Assembly: GCA_037976565.1 (NCBI GenBank)
Contig: CP137683.1
Location: 12,404,199 to 12,468,198, forward strand
DNA from: Mesocentrotus franciscanus
Taxonomy: Eukaryota; Echinodermata; Echinoidea; Camarodonta; Strongylocentrotidae
DNA: 64,000 nt
Direction: 5' to 3'
Both the position numbers and the translations under genes were made by a program. The notes beneath the pieces were generated by a model. That model was not told the origin of the DNA, made no database searches, and was given only the letters and a program-made list of their open reading frames with translations. Positions 1-11,600 of this stretch are shown piece by piece. Position 1 is the first letter of the stretch. Each line of letters begins with the position of its first letter.

Positions 1-828
1 TGCAGGTTGGTTCCCGGCCCAGTGAGAGCATGAAGCATAAAGTGGAGATCGGAAAATTGCTCTATTAAAGGCGTCCAATCCGAAGGTCCAGCTGTTAAAG
101 ATACAAGTACCAGTTCCACAATACCACTGTTAATTTATGAAAATCCAGTATGGATATATTAATCGCACGAGGGTTGACGTTTGCGATCTTGAGCGAATGA
201 TGTAGTGCGTTTGTGCTTGGTAATCGGTGCATTCATGCGTGCATAATAATCATTCATCTAATCTGGAGCTGGCGCTATTGGAAATGTCCTTTTTTGTCAA
301 AGCGGAGTACCGCCTTTGCTTCTAAAACCTGTATACAATTATTTATAAAGTCAATAGTCGCGTCGGGCTCCTATCAACTACATTTCGCATATTAAAATGC
401 AGGGTAATTCATTCTATTCAGCATTAAATATGATCTTCCATGAGCGCTAGGCATAGCCTCCGGCGGCATCTCTCCATATTGACTTTGTGGTCGCATGATA
501 AATAAAATTTTAATTTGCAAAAAAGGAATCATTTTGGGAATGTTCGCGAACATTTTAATTTTCAAAGATTTGAAAAAAGGGTATAATGTTTTATAGAGCA
601 AGTAATTTCTTGTATCTAAGGAGTCATATCTTTAGGATGTTCGCAAAATGTGTCTTCTTCCAAACAGATACAAATAACAATTATTTTATCTTGCTTGAGT
701 TAATTTCTTTGATTTATGATAATAGGCCAACTAATAATTTGCATGGAGCGTCTATTATCACATGTATGTTCGCTTTATGATATTTCATTTGCATTTTCAG
801 TATTTTTACACATTTCTACTAAATTCAT
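1..828. other. Upstream non-coding DNA
   Basis: No gene supported. A stretch at 1-131 is open on the minus strand after a TTAACAG and contains WYCGTGTC. It could be an exon of a neighbouring minus-strand gene, but I do not recognise it. Confidence 0.4.
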
Positions 829-993
829 TAGGGACTTTTAGATTTGCACGTCGACGTAGTGGACTGCAACGTGTGCCATTCTTTCAAGGCACTGGCCCGT
901 GCACGGCAGTGCCTTAAAAGGACGTCACATTACCTTAAAAGGATGTCACCGTGGCAGTCCACGTTCTCGTCGTGTAAAATCTAAAAGTCCCTA
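829..993. mobile_element. 165-bp MITE with about 22-bp terminal inverted repeats
   Basis: Begins TAGGGACTTTTAGATTTGCA and ends with its near-perfect inverse, AAATCTAAAAGTCCCTA. The inner arms also pair (GTGGACTGC against GCAGTCCAC). No coding capacity. The family was not recognised. Confidence 0.75.
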
Positions 994-3900
994 CTACTTC
1001 ATCATCTACCCCGATGCCTATTTGCATGATATTGTCTTCTCTTTCTATATCTGTGAATTGTTTTCACGCATTTCTAATTATTGAACCAGTTCGTGCTATA
1101 GTAGTTTCTGTCATGCCATTTGAATGATTGGATTTGCTCTTTACAACTCTTTCAGATTAAAACCATTTTTGAAGAAATCCGATGAATGGCGAAGCCGCTT
1201 TATGAATATAGATAGATATCCTGCGCCATTTTCTGCTTGCATATTACTTTCCCATATACATGTACATTCAATTTAATTCAATTTAATTTATTTATGTTTC
1301 CAACAAAACATTACAAATCAATTTTAAAAATTTACAACAATTTAAGAATACATATTGGAAACAGAGGGGTCCACTAAAAAGCAATGATTGTACAAGTGTG
1401 GACAACTCAAATGATACTTAGGAATAATGATTAATTGAATTAACAAGTTCGTAACTACAAAAGGAACTACAAATTAGAGGAAAAGGGGGGATGCCAACAA
1501 AGACGAGAACGGGACAAGACAGTACTTTACATGACAGAGATAGGAGAACACGATCACAATACAAAGAGTAGGCAATGCCAAAAAAAGAAGAGAGAGATCG
1601 GGGGTACAGAAAATAATACAAAATGATGAGCTGCATGTCGGGTTGAGAAGAAGATGAGGAAAGAGAAATGCGCATTAGAAAGGGGATATGCATGAGAAGG
1701 CACAATATAATATATCAAATTACATTTTGAGTCAGCGAGTAGAGAATGATCTTGTATTTTAAAAAACACAACAACAACATACAAATTCAATGAGGTTGAT
1801 ATGATTGTAATAAAAACAATTTCAATTTTTTCTTAAAAGTATTAATCGATATTTCATGTTTCTATGATACCAAACTGGTATCCACTAGCCATAGGGGATG
1901 ATTTGTCAGGGACCCACTCACCATTACTACTGAAGTAGCAAAAATACTGTATCCTTGTAATTACAAAAAATGGATAAACAAACTTGTGAAAATGTATTGA
2001 AAAATAAATGCAAATTGGAAGCGCAAGTGCGTACTCTAGGTGTAATGTTTTGTTGACTGAGTCTCGAGATGTGCGTAAATTTCTATTAATATCATTAAAT
2101 AATATTGTAGGGAACCCTGTCCGAACTTTCTAGCGAGCGCTCTAATTAGAGGTAAATTTATTTTATTTTATTCTAGATGAGAATCATTCATACAGAAAAT
2201 AAGGAGCTCTATTGTGATAACTATTGAAATGATTTGTTTTTGGTCTCTCTCAACTCGCTGTTTGAAAAGAGATGGATTACCCTGTTGTTGTTGTTGTTGT
2301 TGTTGTTGTCGTTATATTTTGGGCGTTTAGTCAAATTTGACTTTTAACACCTAGGCTGGTTCTTTAGTTAAATGGTCCATGGTTAAATCAGTCGAGGTAG
2401 TCGAGTCGTAATGGTCCCTAGCTTGGAAACTCTGTGCGCCTGTGCTTCGCTGGTCCACTGCTTGCGATGCACTACACCATCTGCGGCGAGATCATGTACA
2501 TGTATAATCATAATTTCGCGCCACCTTAGGTCGTTGCAAACGTGTCACCCTGATTGGACAAAAGTTGTAGTCCTATAGTGACGTCATTCGTTTATCGACG
2601 AAAACTTCCCTGCACGTGGCAAACTTGAACAATTGAATTGAAAAAAAAAAAGAATATATAATATATAATACATATATATCAAAATACATCAAATACTTCA
2701 TGATACAGCAAAAGAATATCAAATACGGTCAGTAAAATGCATTGGTAACACAATAATTCAAAATGGTTTTGATAGTAATGGTTCGTTATCCCAAAGTTTT
2801 TAATATTTAACTGTCAGACAAACGAATGCTTTGATGAAAGACTCCTTTTAAATCTGTACATATTTATTTCTGGTATTTGTTGAAAAATCCCGGCAAACCT
2901 TTGACAGATTTAAGACCCGTTTAATACCCCCTCTTCATAATTATAATCTAGCGAAGTCACTGGCTGCTTTGCATACGAGTAATGATGCTGTAACAAAATA
3001 GAATTCGGAAGAACTCAATATTCGACTACCGTACAGATAAACATAAATTAACAATAACAAATAAAAAGTAAATAATTATCAGAGAACTATGTTGTATACC
3101 GGGAGTCTGCTGACTCTCTTAAAAATGGTCAGCCCCCCGCATTGCGTTTTATTACTGATAGGTAGTGACATGATGTGTTTTGTTTTTAATATTTCTATTC
3201 TCTAATGTATGCATTTCCTGTAAAACTGCCTTCCAGTATTTCGGCCCTTAGATACTGACAAGTTATGCAGATGTCGCATCACGGATAAGAACGGTGTCCA
3301 AAAGGAACGTGAAGAGAAATTCCTCCCTGTTTTAAAGGCATCGTTTAACAATGTTAAATCTGAGATGCATGGCCTTATGTGTTATCAGTGTCTGTGATAT
3401 GGTGTAATATTGAAGCCCTAAAAAAAATTGCGCTTCAAAATGATCATGAAGTGCCTCACAAATGTAAAACTCCTTGAGTGACCGGTTTTACCATACTCAT
3501 TTTCCCACAATGGACTGTAGTGTTATAAAAACCGTTAGGAAAACGAAAAATGAAATTTCGATTTCCAATCATAAATATCTTGCTAATCAGACAGGCGATG
3601 GGCTTGTAAAAGTCATGGGATTCCTGACTGACCTAAAGTTTTTATAATTATGATTGCAGCATGAGCTATATCCAGGATTTTGTTTCAGAATCTGAGGCAA
3701 TGTTACTGAGTCACTTTAAGTCGCCCTCTCGGGATTGTCACGGAAGCATTTTTTTCACTACATACCATTGTAGTATTCTCACGCTCACACATTGCGTTTC
3801 AAATAAAAACATCGTAAATCATTGAAACAACTTGAAAATGATTGTATCAGGCTATTGTTTTTCGTGAGAAATTGGAACAAAAGTTCTTTATTAACGATTA

Positions 3901-4890
3901 AGTGTTAGGTGCCAACTGAAAACAGGTGTTCAACAGAGCTCATCATTCGAATTTTGTCTTCAATATAAATATTATTTTTGTCCATTTTATTAATTTCTTC
4001 TTTTTCCCCCTTTTTCGTTCTTTTTTCTATTATGCTCTTTCTATTTTTTTTCTTCATTTTTTCCCTTTTTCTTCGGTTTTTGTTTATACTAATATAATGT
4101 AAAGAAAAGGAAGTAACAATAAAATTATTTTTTTTAAAGCAGATAGTTAATAGCATATTTCAACAAAGAAGAACAAGGCGTAAATTGAATTGTATTATTG
4201 TATTGTATTGGTTTATCGAGATTTAAAAAAAATCATTGAACTTGCAGCAAGTAGCTGAGGTTGTTCAATTTACAAAGTAAAAAGTACATGGCATAAAAGT
4301 GCATTGATAACACATTAAAAGATATTGAAAAATGAACAAGTATTGTGTATATTTATATGAGATTTACAAGTTTCATTGTTAATATAAAATTGTCATTTGT
4401 TTTTACTTTTGAGTAAAACAGAAATTTTAGAATTGATGATTTACAGGTTTATTGCAACAATGACGGAGTAGGTAGCCCACGAACACTGATAGAGATTGTG
4501 ATTTCTAAACCATATAAGATATGAAGGTTCCTAGTTTTAATAATACAAATAACGAAGAAATAGAACTAAAAACGGTACATGCAGGTAAATAAAATTTAGA
4601 TGTATATAAAGAAATTCTACAATAAAAGATGAAAGATTAAAAGCAAAGTTACAATATTGGTTAAACAGGTTGATGTTCCCGAACTCAAAGAAATTGGCAA
4701 GCTTATCATGTAGGCTATAAAATGTAAATTGCATATGAAATAATCGGTTCATAAATTAATCTCTTAAGCATATTGCGATAACAGGACATGAAGCCTATCA
4801 CGAGAATGAACTACGGATGCAAGTGGCGTGAAGAAAACAAATAAGGATAAGCATATCAAGGATATTGTATATAAGCATATTGATAAGTAA
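994..4890. other. Upstream non-coding DNA without recognisable genes
   Basis: A+T-rich sequence with frequent stops in all frames. It holds a short (GTT)n microsatellite at 2282-2310 and a pyrimidine-rich stretch at about 3985-4085. No coding exon, RNA gene or complete mobile element is supported. Confidence 0.6.
2282..2310. repeat. (GTT)n microsatellite
   Basis: About nine uninterrupted GTT units, ending GTTGTC. Confidence 0.9.
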
Positions 4891-4894
4891 TCAA

Positions 4895-5220
4895 GGGGTT
4901 GAGGGTTCGAATCCCAGCCCGACACAGACTAACGTCCTTTGGCAAGACATTAATCCACATTTGCCACTCTCCACCAATGTGTGAAATGGGTGGGTACCCG
5001 GTATATAGAGGATGCGAAAGTAGCTGCTGTAGCTTGCTCAGCATATAGAGCGTCTGTAAAATTGAACCGATCTGGAACGCTCCCCAGGCCCAGGGAGTGA
5101 AGAATGTGCATACATTGTGTGTGCATGGGCAAGCCTAAATCAGATAATCGGGGTAATAATATATCTGTAAATCGCCTAGAAATATAATCGATGTATTAAG
5201 CGCTATACGTATATAACCCA
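4895..5220 (+). mobile_element. tRNA-derived SINE, family 1, copy 1
   Basis: A pol III B-box-like GGGTTCGAATCCC at about 4903 is followed by the family body (cctttggcaagacattaat, tttgccactctccacc) and the tail tgtattaagcgctata. The same body recurs at 6727, 34492, 37407, 42225, 48690 and 53771. The tRNA-like head is partly degraded here. Confidence 0.7.
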
Positions 5221-6139
5221 GATTAAAAACAACAAAAATTATGTGCAAAGTTCATATTCAGGCAAGACACCCAGGCATGGCGATATTACATGTCATCAAT
5301 TCGCCTTCCACTCACTCTACAGTTATATCCGATTAATTATCATCTCTATTTAAAAAATAACTGGCCTATATAGGCCTGATGATTATAAACAGTATAAGAG
5401 AATCTATTTCATTACATATGAGACACGGTTTTACTTGCCGTTTTTGCCGAATGTTCATAATTCCGGAGGTACGTTTTTTCGAAGGTTCGTAATTTGAAAG
5501 GTTCGTATTTCCGCAGCTTCATAATTTCAAATATGAAAATGATAAAAAAAGGGTCCACAATACCGACAATGAAACAGAACCCTAGTCTAAATAACGCAAT
5601 TAACGGAATTACATGCATGAACCCGATTTCATTTCGGAACTATGAAGTTATGAACCCCTTGGTATGTGAAATTTGTGTAGAACCTTCGGAAAAAAATTAA
5701 TAACCCCTATTGGAAACGAGGAGGCCTTGTGTTAATAGTAATAGATATTTATTTTAAAAAAAAACTCCCGGCAACTAATTGGACAACTCTTCGGGCCGGC
5801 AGGGAGACGGTCTCGGTTTAATTCATTTGCATAATGGCAATGCATTACCTATGACTAACAAAAAAGGAAGTCTAAACTGCAAGCTGACCAGTCCAGGTAG
5901 ATAATTCAGAATTTTGTGTTTCATCGAGTACATTTAAAAAATATTTTTACCTTTCTTGTTTTGATCGGATTTTCATCTTCTCGAACTTCCGCTGATCTAT
6001 TTCTCCAATAATTATAATATTAGGGTGAATTTCCCCTTTAATACTTTGCAGTGTGATAGAGATGGGCTCAATCATTAACTTAGAAAGGACATCTGTGTGT
6101 GATTCCGATGACTGTACTACTTATTCTCATTAAGAGGAG
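5221..6139. other. Non-coding DNA
   Basis: No gene or repeat family identified. A+T-rich, with short homopurine runs. Short open frames at 5412-5700 look like chance. Confidence 0.5.
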
Positions 6140-6475
6140 TGTGGAGGGGGGCAGGGGCGGATCCAGCCGGCGGCAAGGGAGGGGCCTAAAGGGCCCACTT
6201 CGTGCGAAAATTTGAAAATCGTGCCGGTCGATTTTTCGCTGAGTGGGGTAGAAAAAAAAATTTTGGCACCCGAAAATTTTTTTCCTCCGAAGGGTAATTT
6301 TTCCACTGCAACCCCTTGGGCGCCAGGGGTAGTGAGCACATTTTTTTTTGGGGCACCTGAAAATTTTTTTCCACACCCCTTGAGCGCCAGGAGGGGCCCA
6401 ACTTTTTTTTCAAAAAGGGTGTTTTTACCTGTTTTTTTTCTAGGGGAGGGGTCCGCCACTGGAGGGGGGGGGGGC
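6140..6475. repeat. Dispersed GC/poly-T repeat, copy 1
   Basis: Starts near ggggcggatccagccggcgg and contains a repeated block with runs of T and A (gggcgccagg, then gagcgccagg). The same sequence occurs inverted at 12487-12665. Open frames of 95-140 codons across it, on both strands, follow from low-complexity sequence and are not genes. Confidence 0.65.
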
Positions 6476-6726
6476 TTAATCTGTTGTGTACTGTTTTGAA
6501 ATGTGATTGGATACAAATCTTTGAGTGTTTGTTTTCAAGTGATTTGGGGATAAAGACGGGGAAAGGATCAGAGATACACAGAAAGATATATGAGAAATAA
6601 ATATTCATGAAATGAATACCAAGCTTACATTAGATGAAATAATAGATTGTATAGTTTGTACGAAAGAAATCTAACCAAATCAAATCAAATGGGGTGAGGG
6701 TAGCTGGATAGCAGTATAGGCTTACA

Positions 6727-7159
6727 GGTGTTGTGGTCTAGTGGATAAGTCTCCCGACTGCAGATCACAAGGTACGGGGTTCGAGTCCCGCCGCGGCACT
6801 AATGTCCTTTAGCAAGACGTTAATCTACATTTGCCACTCTTCACACAGGTGTTAAATGGGCACCCGATAGGATGCGAAAGTTGATGTGGTTAGATGAGCA
6901 AATGTGCGCTTAAATGACACCTGGCTGGAATGCTCCCCATGGAGTGGAGAATGTGCATACATTGTGTGCGGGTAAGCTTGAATAGGCCTAATAATAATAA
7001 TAATATTTCTGCTTATATAGCGCATCGGCAAGTCCGAGTTTCTAAGCGCTTTACAGTTTATTGAATCCGATGACCGGGGTAACAATATATCTGTAACGCG
7101 CTTAGAGACATCATCGATGTATTAAGCGCTATATCAAAGCGCAATATTATTATTATTAT
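6727..7159 (+). mobile_element. tRNA-derived SINE, family 1, most complete copy
   Basis: The head resembles a tRNA over about 72 bases: A-box-like TGGTCTAGTGGATAAG near 6734 and B-box GGGGTTCGAGTCCC near 6777, with partly pairing ends (GTGTTGT and GCGGCAC). The unrelated SINE body follows, then two similar tails ending in TTATTATTATT. It is not a functional tRNA: the stems mismatch and the element continues for 350 bases. Confidence 0.78.
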
Positions 7160-8457
7160 CACATGCAGGGAAAAGTCTAGAAGATAGTGATGGGGATGGT
7201 GACCGGCGCATATCGCTTTAATTTAATATTTTGATATTTGACGGTGGGTGGAGTCAAGGCATGCAGTTGAAAGAATTTGAGGCGTTCGAATCATTCGAAT
7301 TTGCTCAAAATCTATAAAAGATATTGATTTAAAAAGAAATAGGCCCAATCACGTTTAGCAAAAGGAAATTGATATTCGTTTTCAATAAGAATAATGACAT
7401 TCTTCTTCTTTCAAAATAACCCTTAAATGTGTCAACATAAATAGACTAGTAATATCGAAAGCATAATGTTTTTTCTTCCCTTTGGCTTTTTCGAACTGAT
7501 TTTTGATGCTCATTTTCGAAACTTAATTGTACATGTATTGTAGACTATAAAAAATATAGGCCTACACTTTCCAAAAATAAGGGAAAATGTATATTAAAGG
7601 AGACACGGATGAAAATTTCCAAAGGGAAGGAAATACTGTATAAGCGATTGGCATTTTATCTTACCGATGTTCAAATAATATTATGTTGGTACATAGCGAA
7701 ACTAGAAATTTTGACCAACAGGCCCCAATTCCGGCCCAATTGCATTCATATCATCACAAATTTAGTCTATACACATTTTGTGCATGGGCTTGTGCAAGAA
7801 AAGAAGCTATCTCCAACTCAGTGAAATAGGACATCATTGTTAAATTTCTGAAAACTAGCTGACAATAGGGTCTAGCTGTTTTGCGACCGTGAGACAAATT
7901 TTGAAATACTTTCCCCAATGATAAAATTTACCACGACACTTTTCTTCTTTCCAATAATTTACATCATTGATCTTTCCAAATTTACTCTCTGTATTACATA
8001 AACTGATGCGACAGGGGGGGGGGGATTTGTGAGTGCATCTTACGTGGAAGCTTCGTCTACTTCATAGTCTGTTTTTCAATTACTTGTAAGAGAATTATTC
8101 CTCCTACAAGCTACATGTATGAGTAATACACCCTATTATCCCTATAAAATAGAGATTGGGTCCGTTATCCACTGTCCCATTTCAAATGCTAACAACAAAA
8201 ACGGCTCTCCAGTTAATCTCCCTATTCATGCTATTCATAGCTACTTTTTTTAGTGTAAAAGAGGGGATTTATGTATGTTTGGCCAAAAGCTCCAAACCTT
8301 GAAAATCAACGCACGGAGCATCCATTGAAAAGTTCGTTTTCGTGCACACACGGTCTCTGTGAAATTTTCACCAACATCTTCCACGCATCACCGTGCGCAA
8401 TCGTACTGTGCAGTGGGGTTACGTAGTGGCATAAATCAGTGCACAAGTGCGTAAAAA
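7160..8457. other. Region upstream of exon 1
   Basis: No coding exon seen. It holds the TATA candidate at 8143 and presumably the promoter and 5' leader. An open frame at 7609-7824 does not look like a known protein. Confidence 0.4.
8143..8149 (+). promoter_or_regulatory. Possible TATA box for the PKD1-like gene
   Basis: TATAAAA lies about 390 bases upstream of the proposed start codon, in the only stretch near exon 1 that looks like a core promoter. The transcription start site is not visible from sequence and such a motif occurs often by chance in A+T-rich DNA. An upstream untranslated exon cannot be excluded. Confidence 0.2.
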
Positions 8458-8567
8458 ATGGAAGACCTCCTAGCCGCATCTCCGGCAGTTCAGTTTCTTG
8501 GAAGATAATGGAACATAAACGACGGAGAAAATGTCGGTCTTCGGCTTCTCACGAACATTCACCTTGA
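8458..8567 (+). promoter_or_regulatory. Two overlapping upstream ORFs in the presumed 5' leader
   Basis: An ATG at 8458 opens a 16-codon frame ending in TAA at 8506-8508. A second ATG shares its A with that stop (TAATG at 8506-8510) and opens a 19-codon frame ending in TGA at 8565-8567, which runs through the proposed main start at 8531 in another frame. If transcription begins upstream of 8458, this arrangement would lower initiation at the main ATG or require reinitiation. The layout is seen directly; the regulatory role is inferred. Confidence 0.4.
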
Positions 8568-8609
8568 TAAAGTGCCTTCTTCTAATATCTGTGATTAACC
8601 TAGTATCGG
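8531..8609 (+). CDS. PKD1-like: Exon 1: start codon and signal peptide
   Basis: Encodes residues 1-26 plus one base (phase 1). After a short N-terminal region with one Arg and one Lys comes a hydrophobic core, LLLISVINLV, then Ser-Gly, which fits a cleavable secretory signal. The ATG has A at -3. It is the first ATG in this frame that leads into the downstream WSC domain. The donor is GTAAGT at 8610. The WSC domain begins in the next exon, so no LRR region lies between. Confidence 0.75.
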
Positions 8610-11600
8610 GTAAGTGAGATGACAGTGATTTATACGGTTGTTTTTCATTCAGTTTTCAGGAGGATTCATTAGAGGGAGGTTGCGAAGAAAGTTTGTTGTT
8701 TTGAGAGGTGGTGGTGGTATGCACACAAGCGGTCATGGAGGATGAGGTGAAATCGTTTCCACACAGCACTTTTAGCAGTAAAAACTTTGAACCCGCAAAA
8801 GGGGTAGGGCATTTATTTAGGCTCTGCTCAAAGTATGTATATTCGGCAAGCTTCAGCTGAGCAATTTTTTTTTTTCACACATTTTCCTCGTTTTGGGAAC
8901 CTGTTAAACTTTTTAACCACTCTTTTGGGTAAATACATCATGTATCATACATGTTTTCAGTTTCTAAACTTACTTCCAGGTATATGAAGCCATTTGTTTA
9001 TAGATAATTTTCTAGTAATTGTAATTATTGTGAAGAAAAATTAATCAAAAATTAATTGTGCAGGATTTTACACTATTTAACCTGTTTGAGGAAAGTTTTG
9101 TAGTGTAGAAATTTACATCAAATCCTTCTTTAAAATTGATATGCTTGAATTTAGTGCCAATATAGTGGGATTTCAAGTTTTTGAAGAGCCGAGTTACATG
9201 TAGATTTTGTAATTCTTTCCTTTTTTGTTGAAATTATATATTTGCAAAAATTAATTGCATGCAATAAAAATATGTAGGCCTACTTTTTAATTTTGTAGAG
9301 AAAGTGATTTTAGTCGGTGCTTTGTTTTCCTTTATATAAAGCTAGCTACACATTTTGGATTGATTATGCATTTATCTCTTTATATTCCACATTAAATTTG
9401 TGAGGGCTTCAAGATTTCCAGCGCAAGATTAATTCATAGTCGAGATACTGTAAAAGGGTTGTCATTGAGCTAGTAAAAACCGCAATTTTGCAAAGCCATT
9501 GTGTTGCACAAAGCAATCCTTCCCCCAATTGGAACCTATTGTTTTGTGCAACATTGCAAGTGTGGCAAAGAAGCAACAGTGCGGAGAGGCAAAGAGTTTT
9601 GATTTTGTGTATGATCATGATATGTGAATTAAATCTCAACTATTCACTCTATTTACAGGTCTCAATTTTAAAATCTACACGTTTCTCTCCAATGTCATAT
9701 TTTAGGTGACCAGTGGTACAAAGGATGTGCATGGTCCACTATTACAACATCGGATCCAAGCTATGTTGTGCAAGAAAATGTTGCAGCCACACCTAGAACA
9801 TGTTGCTCACAGTGCTATCAAAATGGGTAAGCAATTTATGTCATCTTACATATTTGTTACTTGTTTTTGCTCCATGTAAAATAGTAAAGTGTCATTTACA
9901 AAGGGAAATTAATGCCAATCGGAAGCAGAAAAATATATAGGGCTAAAGAATGATAATTTGATATAGGTTTGGAAAGTGGAAAGCCTTCATAGAACAGAAC
10001 AAAAATGAAGAGTAAATTTGTTTTATATAATATCAGTTACACTTTTGGCAGTTTGGCTGTTTAAAAGGAATTATTATCCCTCAGCAGTATTTAATGTATC
10101 CATCACCCCCCCCCCTCCATTTTAACAGGGTAAACGACAGAAATTGTATGAAGTTGAGTGCAGTTTTCTGTTTCTGTCAATGAATTGATGATGATGAAGA
10201 AACTACTTTTTATGCAATGGCACATGTAGTACTAATCAGAAAACTATGTTAAGAGCTGTAACATGTGAATAAATGTGTTGCCTTCATATAGTATGGCAGT
10301 TTTGGCATTGATACCATTGAGTGAAGTTGGTTTAATTTGACCCCATTAAAACAGCTTTCACATATGTAGCTCAAATAAGCTCCTGTAGAAGGTATGTCGA
10401 GACTTGTTAAACAAACATTGTTACACAAAAAAGTACATGTACAAGCTACTTTTTTCTTTGGAAAGAATATTGTACTTTTTTGCATTTTTCAGAGTAAAAA
10501 GTTCATTTGTATGAAAGCAGAAAAATAAGAGAAACAGAACGATGAAAGTTTGAAATATATAGGACAAATAATAAGAGAGTTTTTAATTTGTGAAATATGG
10601 GACCACTAAATCTATTCATGGACAACTCTCCCGTTTGCAGTGTACAAAAATATCATTAATTTCTGTTTTTCTCCTAAGCACCTTCTCCCTTGATGCACTA
10701 CTCAAAATATATAGATACTTAGATAGCATAATATCACAGGTCCTCTAAAAAGAAAAGACCCTCATGAGTCAGTCATTTTGTGTGTTGAAACAAATGGGAA
10801 AGTTGTCTGTCTCTACATCACAGTGACATTATGGATGCAGCCAATTTTAAATTCCCATACATTTAGAATTCAAACTTAAAAAAAAATTAATAACTTTTTT
10901 TTCCCCCTCATTTGGTTCATACCTTCTCTGATTTTTCTGCTTTCTTTCAGAGTTGTTTTCTATTAGGGTTGGATTCTCCTTTAAATTGTGATTTGAAATA
11001 CATGTATAGCCTGATGTCAGTTAATGAAGAAACTGAAAGTAATTGAAAGTTGCCTATCTAATTACTGTTACAGGAAAATCTTAATAGTAACCAGAAAGTG
11101 AAAATATTTCCTTTTTTGGTACACTATGTGAATTGTCAAACAGCTCCAAATACAAATTAAACATTTCCTTTGCAAATTGTGGAAATTTATGCACTTTTTA
11201 AAGAAGGAAAAAGAGAAAAAAGATATTTGCAACAGTTTTGTGTAGGCCCATCATGGTGATAAGAAAACTCGATCTTCAAGTACATTACATGTCTTAAAAT
11301 GGTAAGATGTAAGTTACATGTAACATGTTCTGTGTGTATTATATAGCTGTTGGTCTTCTAAAATAATAAAAATGTGTTTCACAAATTTTGAGATACATGT
11401 AATATGAAGTTAGCTATCAGTATCAACCAAATCACAAAAGATGGAAATAAAAAAATATGAAAACTTGTCTCACAAAGTCTCATTAGGTTCGAGTTATATA
11501 TATTATAGATCATTGTTTGCCTTATAATGTATAATAATCATGACAGCTGCAAGTAAAGTAGCATAATAAATCCATGAAATACTATTTTCATTTTATTTCT

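Noticed and set aside
1..131. Possible minus-strand exon with WYCGTGTC
   Set aside because: Only about 43 codons, a weak acceptor and no recognised family; noted but not called.
6130..6608. Overlapping frames of 95-140 codons
   Set aside because: They lie on a dispersed low-complexity repeat also found inverted at 12487; products of G and T runs.
6727..6798. Functional tRNA gene
   Set aside because: A and B boxes are present but the stems pair poorly and the unit is the head of a SINE with other copies.
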